Of a DNA stretch of 12,420 bases, positions 7,203 through 12,420 are shown piece by piece (positions within the stretch are counted from its first letter, which is position 1; each line of letters starts with the position of its first letter). Made by a program: the position numbers and the translations under genes. This DNA is from Acidobacteriota bacterium (GTDB lineage: Bacteria > Acidobacteriota > Terriglobia > Terriglobales > Acidobacteriaceae). Under the pieces are notes generated by a model, which saw only the letters and a list, made by a program, of their open reading frames with translations, was not told where the DNA came from and did no database searches. The stretch spans positions 1-12,420 of the forward strand of contig JAJYAE010000112.1 of the NCBI GenBank assembly GCA_021779695.1. Reading direction: 5' to 3'.

Positions 7203-8126
7203 TTACTTAGTGGGCGGTCGAACTCCGATCACGCTCATCATACGGCCCGCGAAACCCTGCGATCCACGGTGCGAGAAGAACAGCTCGCGCTGGCAGCTCG
7301 TGCATCCGCCCACAACGCGAATCGCCTCTGCCTTCACGCCTGCGTCCACCAGTTGCCGCCGGTTGGCCTCTGTCAGATTCACGTGAAGCTGCGGCCCAAT
7401 CGGAGAGTGACCCGGCGCGCGCTGCGTCAGGAACAGCATGGGGTACTTGATCCGTACCGGATCCGAGTCATACACCTCGCAAAACAGCTCCCTCGCGTAT
7501 GCAAATTGGGACTCAAATGCGGACATCACTTCATCGCCCACCCCATAGCAGCAGGCACCAATTCCCGGCCCAATCGCAGCCACCAGGTCTTCCGGCCGGC
7601 ATCCGTACTCCAGCCGCATCCGCCCCACCCCGGTCTCCACAATGCGTTTCACCGTTCCACGCCATCCAGCATGGAAGGCCGCCACCACATGTTTCTTTGT
7701 GTCCGCCACCAGAACAGGAATGCAATCGGCAGTCTGCACCGCCAGCAGCAGGCCCGGCTCGTCCGTCATCAGGCCATCGCCTCTGCGGGGCACACTCAGT
7801 TCCGCATCCACCTTGGATACGCGCACGACCACATTCGAGTGCACCTGCCTGAGCGTCACCAGCGGCGTCTCGGCGCTGCCGGTGATAGCCTCGGCCAACA
7901 ACCGCCGATTCCCGGTCACGGTTGCCCGATCATCTGATGCAGTCAATCCCAGATTCAATTCGCCCGGCGCACCTTCAGCGCAATAGGCGCGACTGCTCCC
8001 GCCGCGCCGCGTGCTGAAGCCATGCCACAACCACTTCATCCTGCCCCAGCCCTGCGCTGCAATCCACTCCACACCATTCGCGGCAAGGCGCGGCTCCGGC
8101 GCAGGCACGGTCAGTTCCTGTGGCAT
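7203..8126 (-). CDS. pgeF: PgeF/YfiH-type multicopper polyphenol oxidase (laccase)-domain protein, peptidoglycan editing factor family
   Basis: Cytoplasmic protein of the YfiH/DUF152 family. In E. coli, PgeF removes wrongly built muropeptide precursors carrying Ser in place of Ala; other members have been reported as laccase-like or purine nucleoside-processing enzymes. From this start it has 307 residues. Motifs are HGFSTRRGG (35-43), RQVHS with H96, GDGLMTDEPGL (117-127), TADCIPVLV with C135, FHAGWRGTVK with H152, IGPGIGACCYGVG (185-197) and CTSCQRELFFSHR (275-287). H96, C135 and H152 are the expected zinc ligands. This ATG is preceded by GGAG with a 6 nt gap. The frame stays open upstream to a GTG at 8273, which would add 49 residues outside the conserved domain, so the start is uncertain. 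It could be co-transcribed with the SDR-DUF1080-VCBS set, but a long hairpin-bearing spacer argues for separate control. Confidence 0.9.
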   Translation of the reverse strand: MPQELTVPAPEPRLAANGVEWIAAQGWGRMKWLWHGFSTRRGGSSRAYCAEGAPGELNLGLTASDDRATVTGNRRLLAEAITGSAETPLVTLRQVHSNVVVRVSKVDAELSVPRRGDGLMTDEPGLLLAVQTADCIPVLVADTKKHVVAAFHAGWRGTVKRIVETGVGRMRLEYGCRPEDLVAAIGPGIGACCYGVGDEVMSAFESQFAYARELFCEVYDSDPVRIKYPMLFLTQRAPGHSPIGPQLHVNLTEANRRQLVDAGVKAEAIRVVGGCTSCQRELFFSHRGSQGFAGRMMSVIGVRPPTK

Positions 8127-8279
8127 CGCGCGCTCCAGTCGCAGCACCCGCGTAATCCCTGCCGGCGTACTCCGGCGGCTGCGCACAAGGCCAGCATCTG
8201 CAAAAAGTCCGTCCAACTCCTGAACTTTATCCTGCAAATGGTCTTTATTGGATGGGTATGAGTTCCGCTTCACTCTTCG

Positions 8280-8285
8280 ATTGTA
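8280..8285 (-). promoter_or_regulatory. Candidate -10 element (TACAAT) upstream of pgeF
   Basis: Read on the minus strand, TACAAT matches the -10 consensus at five of six bases. A start about 7 nt downstream would fall at or next to the GTG at 8273. No -35 match is seen at 17 bp upstream (the place is taken by the hairpin at 8302-8323), so the promoter would need an activator, another sigma factor, or may not be real. Confidence 0.3.
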
Positions 8286-8301
8286 GCGAGAAAGAGCGTA
8301 T

Positions 8302-8323
8302 GGGCCTGCCTTCCGGCAGGCCC
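8302..8323. other. Perfect 9 bp hairpin, possible terminator of the VCBS operon
   Basis: GGGCCTGCC (8302-8310) and GGCAGGCCC (8315-8323) pair perfectly around a TTCC loop. On the minus strand, the direction in which the VCBS gene is read, the stem is followed by ATACGCTCTTTCTC, which is T-rich but not a continuous T run. A weak or Rho-assisted terminator is possible; a boundary element or dispersed intergenic repeat is the alternative. Confidence 0.4.
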
Positions 8324-8371
8324 GCTCGAGAGGCGTTGATTTGAGGAGGGAAACCTGGTGGGGTCTTGGGG

Positions 8372-8393
8372 AAGGATCCGTTGCCGGATCCTT
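8372..8393. other. Second perfect 9 bp hairpin in the same spacer
   Basis: AAGGATCCG (8372-8380) and CGGATCCTT (8385-8393) pair perfectly around a TTGC loop. It lies 48 bp from the hairpin at 8302-8323 and has the same geometry (9 bp stem, 4-base loop) but an unrelated sequence. On the minus strand the arm ends in TT but is then followed by CCCCAAG, so it is not a classic intrinsic terminator. Confidence 0.4.
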
Positions 8394-8557
8394 AATGTGG
8401 AATGGACACCTTCATTGGGTAGGTCAACATTCGGGGAAAGCCTCTTCTTGTTAATGGGTCAGATGCGCCTCAGCAAAAAAGGTTGCACATCGTCGCGACT
8501 CCACCGGCCGCTCTCGTCTGTCCTCAGCACCGCGCACCCATTCCATCCAGCGTCGCC

Positions 8558-9856
8558 TCAATGGCCCGGCTCATCCTCCTGCTTCACCACCGGCCCTTCG
8601 CCAGGGAACGGCCAGTTCGTGTCCAGTAGAATCTCTTTCTCGCGCTGCGCCTTCGGAACGCGGTCAACCTGCAGATTCTCAAAGAAATGTACACCGGTCT
8701 TTCCCGCCGTCACAATATCCAGGTCTCCGTCCTTGTCCATATCCTCGGTCACAAATTGCGTCCCTGCGCCCGCTGTCCCGTTCACGCTGATCGCGTATCG
8801 CGTAAACTGAGCCGTCTTGCGGTCAATTTTGTAGTAGTAAATCACCAGTGGATCGTACGAGCCCGGATCGTGCCCCGAGTGCCCTCGGTAGCGCTTGCCT
8901 GCGAGGAGCTCCGGTTGCCCGTCGCCGTCAATGTCCACCAGCTTCAGCGCGTGCACCTGCGAGAAGCTCTCGTCAATTGCGTGCCGCACCCAGCGCCGCT
9001 GCGCCCCACTGCCCTGCTGCTCCAGCCAGAAGATTCCATAGCTGTGCCCCTGACCGTAGATCACGTCCATCTTCCCGTCGTTGTTCACGTCGTACCCGAC
9101 AATCGGAAATCCCGCATCTTCCATCTGCCAGTCGCCGTGCCACTCCCACTGATCCTTGTCCGCATCAATCTGCCGGAACCACCCATTCGGCGTCAGAATG
9201 TCCGCTTTGCCGTCTCCGTCGATATCCGCCACGCCAATGCCATGCCCATCCTGCGCGCGTCCGCCCACGTGATGCACCTTCGGCTCCGGACCCGAAAAAT
9301 CAATCCACAACACGCCCGAGTGGTTGTAGTGCGCAAAGATCAGGTCCGGCTTGCCATCCCCGTTGATGTCGGCCTCCCAGCCACCCTCCGTGTCATAGCT
9401 GTCCGTGATAAAGTGCTTTTTCCACTCCGCGCCCAGCTTGCCTGGATTCTCATACCACCAGATACCATTCAGCATCCATCCCGTCGTCACCACATCCGGA
9501 CGCCCGTCGTGGTTCACGTCAATCGTCCACTCGCCGCAGTCCGAGACAAACTCATTCAGCGTTCCGGCCTCGCGATACTGGTGCCGCTTCCACTCCCCGC
9601 CATTCGGCCCGGGATTCTCATACCAGTAGGCCCCGCTCAGAATGTCCTGATACCCGTCGCCATTCATGTCCAGCGTCGTTACGCCTTCGGCGTGATCCGT
9701 GCCCAGCCGGTGCGCAAAGAATGTCGCCTGCATCACGCCATAAGGCCCCGGTCCCGGCTTTGTCAGATGCTCCTGCGCCCCCTGCGCCGGCGCGCTCGGG
9801 CAGCAGCAGCCCATCCCCGCCACCAGCGCCCAGCCCATCAACGCTTGTACTCTCAT
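8558..9856 (-). CDS. Secreted FG-GAP/VCBS repeat beta-propeller protein
   Basis: Exported protein of 432 residues with an N-terminal signal peptide (about 1-26, ending SAPAQG; the GMGC at 14-17 is a poor lipobox). Seven calcium-loop motifs of the form DxNxDGxxD occur at residues 63, 113, 163, 211, 256, 308 and 372, spaced about 45-64 residues. Each probably marks one blade, so a seven-bladed, integrin-alpha-like propeller is expected. WYENPG recurs at 78 and 134, another common feature of these repeats. No catalytic motif is recognised; such proteins usually bind calcium and mediate carbohydrate or protein contact, and some carry lyase activity. The gene starts 44 bp after the DUF1080 stop and probably shares its transcript. 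A purine-rich stretch (AAAGAAAGCGAGAG) lies before the ATG. The precise role is unknown. Confidence 0.88.
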   Translation of the reverse strand: MRVQALMGWALVAGMGCCCPSAPAQGAQEHLTKPGPGPYGVMQATFFAHRLGTDHAEGVTTLDMNGDGYQDILSGAYWYENPGPNGGEWKRHQYREAGTLNEFVSDCGEWTIDVNHDGRPDVVTTGWMLNGIWWYENPGKLGAEWKKHFITDSYDTEGGWEADINGDGKPDLIFAHYNHSGVLWIDFSGPEPKVHHVGGRAQDGHGIGVADIDGDGKADILTPNGWFRQIDADKDQWEWHGDWQMEDAGFPIVGYDVNNDGKMDVIYGQGHSYGIFWLEQQGSGAQRRWVRHAIDESFSQVHALKLVDIDGDGQPELLAGKRYRGHSGHDPGSYDPLVIYYYKIDRKTAQFTRYAISVNGTAGAGTQFVTEDMDKDGDLDIVTAGKTGVHFFENLQVDRVPKAQREKEILLDTNWPFPGEGPVVKQEDEPGH

Positions 9857-9900
9857 TGCGGCTCTCGCTTTCTTTTGCGAACTTCTCCTGGCTGCCCTCG

Positions 9901-10662
9901 TTACTCCAGCGGGTACAGCTTGATATTGCGGAAGTACACCTCTGCGCCTTCTGACTGAAACAGAATTCTGCCGCTGTCAGGAAACGCGTCCGTTCCTTCG
10001 TTTGCCAGCTTCCCGTTCACGTATTGCCACACGTGTCCATCGCGGTTGACAAGCTCCACCACGTTCCACTCGCCGTGCGGCTTCTCCAACTCATTCACCG
10101 GGTCGCGATATCCCACCACGTTCTTCCACGGCCCCTTGTTGAAGCGGTCAATCTTCTTCGCGCTTCCCGGCGGCCCCACAACGCGCACGCCGTCCTTGCC
10201 CGTCAGAGCCGCGCCATCCGTCATCCAAAAGTCCCCCGTGCAGCCCTCGTTAATCTGGAACTCCACCGAGCGCGGCCATACCTTGTTTGCCCCCTGCACG
10301 TTATACAGAATCCCGCTGTCCCGCGCCTGCCCCGCGCGCGGCGCAAAGGTTCCTTCGCCCCACTTGAACTCCGCCCGCAGATAGTAGTTCTGGTACTCCT
10401 TCTTCGTGATGAAGTAACCCATCTCTGTGCCCGACACATGCACCACGCCGTTCTCGACCGTGAAGACATGCTTCGGGTCCGAGTTCAGACCCGTGCTTGG
10501 CAGAAACGTATCGAACTGGCTCAGGTCCTTGCCGTCAAACAACACCACTGCCGGCCCATGCCTTGGAATTCCTTTTGTCTTTGCCCATCCTGCTGCGGCA
10601 CACGTCAACACGCACAGCAGCACCACCACGCTCTTCCGCTTCCACCGCAAGGCACCGTTCAT
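9901..10662 (-). CDS. Exported DUF1080 (3-keto-disaccharide hydrolase-like) domain protein
   Basis: Protein of 253 residues with a clear signal peptide (MNGALRWKRK, then SVVVLLCVLTCAAAGWA; cleavage probably near 27). The remainder is a single DUF1080 domain, a concanavalin-like jelly-roll fold now named 3-keto-disaccharide hydrolase. Motifs are LFDGKDLSQFD (41-51), NYYLRAEFKWGEG (92-104), DSGILYN (115-121), SVEFQINEGCTGDFW (132-146), GEWNVVEL (197-204) and GRILFQSEGAEVYFRNIKL (231-249). Family members are secreted in Bacteroidota, Planctomycetota and Acidobacteriota and act on or bind glycans; activity here is inferred. The ATG at 10662 begins the signal peptide, with GGGAGGG about 12 nt upstream. 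An in-frame GTG at 10695 would add 11 residues and spoil the signal peptide. It lies 59 bp after the SDR gene and 44 bp before the VCBS gene. Confidence 0.9.
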   Translation of the reverse strand: MNGALRWKRKSVVVLLCVLTCAAAGWAKTKGIPRHGPAVVLFDGKDLSQFDTFLPSTGLNSDPKHVFTVENGVVHVSGTEMGYFITKKEYQNYYLRAEFKWGEGTFAPRAGQARDSGILYNVQGANKVWPRSVEFQINEGCTGDFWMTDGAALTGKDGVRVVGPPGSAKKIDRFNKGPWKNVVGYRDPVNELEKPHGEWNVVELVNRDGHVWQYVNGKLANEGTDAFPDSGRILFQSEGAEVYFRNIKLYPLE

Positions 10663-10721
10663 TTCTGCGCTTTCCCTCCCCAACATTCTCGCCACGAGTC
10701 GGCCAGTTCGGCAAATCGGCC

Positions 10722-11504
10722 CTACGCTGTTTCCCGTGGCCGCGCCGCCCGCTCCACCACATACGTAATCAGCGAGACCGGCAGCGCCCGCACCAGCAGC
10801 GCCGAGAGCCTTCCGCCCGCATACGGGATCACCGTCCGCTTCCCACGCATCATCCCTTCCACACCTTGCCGCGCCACATCTTCCGCGCTCTGGACTCGCC
10901 TCTTGAATGCCCCCGCGCGCGCCACATCAAAAAACTCGCTCTCCGTCGGGCCCGGGCACAGCGCCGTCACCTTTACGCCAAACCGCGACACCTCCGCCGC
11001 CAGCCCCTGCGCAAAGAAGCGGTCAAAGACCTTCGTCGCTGCATACGTCGACAAGTACGGTACCGGCTGAAAGCTCGCCGTCGACGCCACCACCATCACC
11101 CATCCGCGCCGCCTCTCCACCATGTGCGGCACAACCAGGCGCGATATCCGCACCATCGCCTCGCAATTGACCCGTATCTGGCTCAGCTCCTGCTCCGCGG
11201 GACTCGCATGGAACGCTCCATACTGACCCAGCCCAGCGTTGTTCACCAGGATCTCCACCGGCAAGCCCGCCCCTGCCGTCGCATCGTAGATCTGCTGCGG
11301 CGCCGCGGGGTCGTTCAGGTCCGCCGCCACCACGCGCACATCCGTCCCCTGCGTCCTCAATTCTGAGGCCAGCGCATCGAGCCGCTCCACTCTGCGTCCG
11401 GTGACCACCAGCTTTGCGCCGCGCCGCGCCAGTTCGCGCGCCAATGCCGCACCAATCCCCGCACTCGCGCCCGTTACCAGCGCCCATTTACCACGTAAGT
11501 CCAT
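10722..11504 (-). CDS. Short-chain dehydrogenase/reductase (classical SDR, DltE/COG0300-like)
   Basis: Cytoplasmic NAD(P)-dependent oxidoreductase of 260 residues with a Rossmann fold. The cofactor motif TGASAGIG is at 11-18; TGRR (35-38) after the second strand suggests NADP(H). NNAG is at 88-91, the active-site Asn is probably N113, and the catalytic set is S141, Y154 and K158 (context STYAATK). PGP follows at 184-186. The basic, hydrophobic C-terminus (about 230-260) is common in DltE-like members, but the substrate cannot be read from the sequence. The start at 11504 is favoured by GGAGG exactly 5 nt upstream (11514 to 11510). In-frame ATGs at 11525 and 11555 would add 7 or 17 residues before the conserved MDLRGKWALVTG. 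It is the first gene of a probable operon with the DUF1080 and VCBS genes. Confidence 0.92.
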   Translation of the reverse strand: MDLRGKWALVTGASAGIGAALARELARRGAKLVVTGRRVERLDALASELRTQGTDVRVVAADLNDPAAPQQIYDATAGAGLPVEILVNNAGLGQYGAFHASPAEQELSQIRVNCEAMVRISRLVVPHMVERRRGWVMVVASTASFQPVPYLSTYAATKVFDRFFAQGLAAEVSRFGVKVTALCPGPTESEFFDVARAGAFKRRVQSAEDVARQGVEGMMRGKRTVIPYAGGRLSALLVRALPVSLITYVVERAARPRETA

Positions 11505-11643
11505 GCCGACCTCCAGCACCTTCATCCTATCCAACGCCATGCTGTACGCATCCATCGGGCCGGAAGACTACCTTTCCTGACCTTTTGGCATCTTCTTTTT
11601 TGTACGTGAGAAAGACAAACAATCATCGGAGGAATCTCAACGT
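11505..11643. promoter_or_regulatory. Divergent spacer between the SDR operon and the DUF4136 gene
   Basis: These 139 bp must carry start signals for both directions. On the plus strand, TTGGCA (11585-11590) resembles a -35 and is followed by a T-rich stretch, but I find no good -10 at the right distance. GGAGG at 11628-11632 is the ribosome-binding site for the DUF4136 gene, 11 nt before its ATG. No promoter can be placed with confidence. Confidence 0.35.
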
Positions 11644-12201
11644 ATGAAGTCCCATTTGCTTGCGGCCACTCTTGCTTGCGCCGCTTTTTCCCTGCTCCCG
11701 GCAGCTGTCCGGGCAGACTCGATCAAGACCGATTTTGACCATAAGGCGAACTTCGCCAGCTACCACACCTACTCCTGGGGCAAAGTCAAGGTCTCAAATC
11801 AATTCAACGCCGACCGCATCAAGAACTCGGTCAATAACTTTCTCCAGCAGAAAGGCTGGAAAGAAGTCGCATCGGGCGGCCAGGTCACCATCATGGCTGC
11901 GGACAACATTCACAATGAGCAGGAAGCCGAAACCTTCTACAACGGCATGGGCGGCGGCTGGGGTATGGGTTGGGGCTGGGGCGGCTGGGGCTGGGGTCCC
12001 GGCGGTGGCTTCGGAGATACAACAACCACCACCACGGATGTCCGCAAGGCTCACGTGGTCATCGACATGTTTGACGCATCGTCCAAGTCCCTGCTCTGGC
12101 GCGGTGTCTCACGCGGCGAACTCTCCAACAACGCCAACGCCAACCGCAAGCACCTGCACGAAGACATTGCCAAGATGTTCAAGAACTTTCCACCGAAGTA
12201 G
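11644..12201 (+). CDS. Secreted DUF4136 domain protein with Gly/Trp-rich segment
   Basis: Protein of 185 residues with a clear signal peptide (MKSHLLAATLACAAFSLL, cleavage probably after VRA at 24). Mature DUF4136 hallmarks are FDHKANFASYHTYSW (31-45), a middle strand region with VTIMAADN (81-88), and the C-terminal VVIDMFDASSKSLLWRGVSRG (138-158) followed by LHEDIAKMFKNFPPK (171-185). Between the two halves sits a Gly/Trp-rich segment at 101-123 followed by a run of six Thr (126-131), probably an exposed flexible loop. No lipobox Cys is present, so it is likely periplasmic or secreted. The domain has no established function. It is transcribed divergently from the SDR gene and stops before a strong hairpin at 12217. 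Confidence 0.88.
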   Translation: MKSHLLAATLACAAFSLLPAAVRADSIKTDFDHKANFASYHTYSWGKVKVSNQFNADRIKNSVNNFLQQKGWKEVASGGQVTIMAADNIHNEQEAETFYNGMGGGWGMGWGWGGWGWGPGGGFGDTTTTTTDVRKAHVVIDMFDASSKSLLWRGVSRGELSNNANANRKHLHEDIAKMFKNFPPK

Positions 12202-12216
12202 AACTGGCAGAAGCCC

Positions 12217-12251
12217 TGCGCGAGGCACGCCGAACCGGAGTGTCTCGCGCA
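12217..12251 (+). terminator. Probable terminator hairpin after the DUF4136 gene
   Basis: TGCGCGAGGCAC (12217-12228) pairs with GTGTCTCGCGCA (12240-12251) as a 12 bp stem with one G-T wobble and an 11-base loop. It begins 15 bases after the stop and is followed on the plus strand by TTCCCTTT, a short T-rich tail. It lies between convergent genes. On the minus strand the tail is GGGCTTCTG, less suitable, so plus-strand termination is favoured. The palindrome GCCAGCGCTGGC (12271-12282) sits nearby, closer to the stop of the opposing gene. Confidence 0.55.
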
Positions 12252-12293
12252 TTCCCTTTGGTCAGCGTCTGCCAGCGCTGGCGAAGCAATAGC

Positions 12294-12420
12294 CTAATGC
12301 GCTGCTCCCGCTGCCTCTGCCTCAAACTCTTCGCTGAGCCAGCGCGTGAAGGCAGCGAACTCTTCGTCGCGTCCCAGGAAGTCGCGCACCATCTCACGGC
12401 CCGGCTTTGACCCGCCCTGC
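12294..12420 (-). CDS. C-terminal end of a probable M3-family metallopeptidase (thimet oligopeptidase type), truncated by the window
   Basis: Only the last 41 codons and the TAG stop are visible; the gene continues beyond the right edge. The peptide begins GGSKPGREMVRDFLGRDEEF, then AAFTRWLSEEFEAEAAG. The pattern GGS-(K/R)P-x-E-(M/L)-x-x-x-FLGR is typical of the C-terminus of M3 zinc oligopeptidases (OpdA, Dcp, thimet oligopeptidase), where it follows the HExxH-containing catalytic domain. That domain is outside the window, so the active site cannot be checked. These enzymes cut short peptides, usually in the cytoplasm or periplasm. The gene is convergent with the DUF4136 gene. Confidence 0.6.
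   Translation of the reverse strand, partial: QGGSKPGREMVRDFLGRDEEFAAFTRWLSEEFEAEAAGAAH

Larger units (their letters stand above)
8127..8557. other. Spacer between the VCBS gene and pgeF
   Basis: If pgeF starts at 8126, these 431 bp hold no gene. The part at 8127-8273 is an open, in-frame extension of pgeF and could encode an N-terminal tail. The remainder contains two perfect 9 bp hairpins (8302-8323 and 8372-8393) and a TACAAT -10-like element on the minus strand (8285 to 8280). Bases 8394-8557 show no feature I can support. Confidence 0.45.

Noticed and set aside
7110..7937. Plus-strand open frame of 275 residues
   Set aside because: Antisense to pgeF, where all zinc-ligand motifs are readable on the minus strand; no independent support.
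8687..9958. Plus-strand open frame of 423 residues
   Set aside because: Antisense to the VCBS gene, whose seven calcium loops are unmistakable; the antisense product is a regular Val/His/Arg-rich mirror of those repeats.
10024..11070. Plus-strand open frame of 348 residues
   Set aside because: It spans the antisense of both the DUF1080 and SDR genes and the gap between them, with no family motifs; a GC-rich shadow frame.
12271..12282. Perfect palindrome GCCAGCGCTGGC as a terminator or operator
   Set aside because: It has no loop and no T tail, and palindromes of this size are common in GC-rich DNA; the hairpin at 12217-12251 is a better terminator candidate.

Overview
The window looks like an ordinary chromosomal segment of a GC-rich bacterium, most probably an Acidobacteriota member of the Terriglobia type. 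This is an inference from gene content: a secreted S53 (sedolisin) protease followed by Ig-like repeats, a DUF4136 protein with a Gly/Trp-rich segment, a DUF1080 protein next to an FG-GAP/VCBS propeller protein, and an ALG5-like family 2 glycosyltransferase. No rRNA or other taxonomic marker is present. I see no tRNA, CRISPR array, insertion sequence, prophage gene or toxin-antitoxin pair.

Layout, left to right. Bases 1-3639 (minus) hold a very large secreted pro-kumamolisin-type protease whose C-terminal end lies beyond the left edge; its visible tail is about five Ig-like repeats. Upstream of it on the same strand is a GT2 glycosyltransferase (3897-4673). A 215 bp divergent spacer separates this from an HU/IHF-family DNA-binding protein (4889-5206, plus). 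A 487 bp non-coding stretch with two adjacent hairpins follows, then a Wzz/GumC-type polysaccharide chain-length protein (5694-7004, plus). Convergent to it is a PgeF/YfiH-type laccase-domain protein (minus; stop at 7203, start either 8126 or 8273).

The right part holds a minus-strand gene set read in the order SDR oxidoreductase (11504 to 10722), DUF1080 exported protein (10662 to 9901) and seven-motif FG-GAP/VCBS exported protein (9856 to 8558). Gaps are 59 and 44 bp, so this is a probable operon. The spacer before pgeF carries two perfect 9 bp hairpins. A divergent, secreted DUF4136 protein (11644-12201, plus) ends at a strong hairpin, and the right edge cuts the C-terminal end of a probable M3 metallopeptidase (12294-12420, minus).

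Functional reading: the content is dominated by envelope and extracellular functions: secreted proteolysis, polysaccharide assembly (GT2, Wzz), glycan or sugar processing outside the cytoplasm (DUF1080 plus beta-propeller) and peptidoglycan quality control (PgeF). I did not find a clearly new system. The best leads are the architecture of the protease, the SDR-DUF1080-VCBS operon, a possible leaderless start of pgeF, and several perfect intergenic hairpins.
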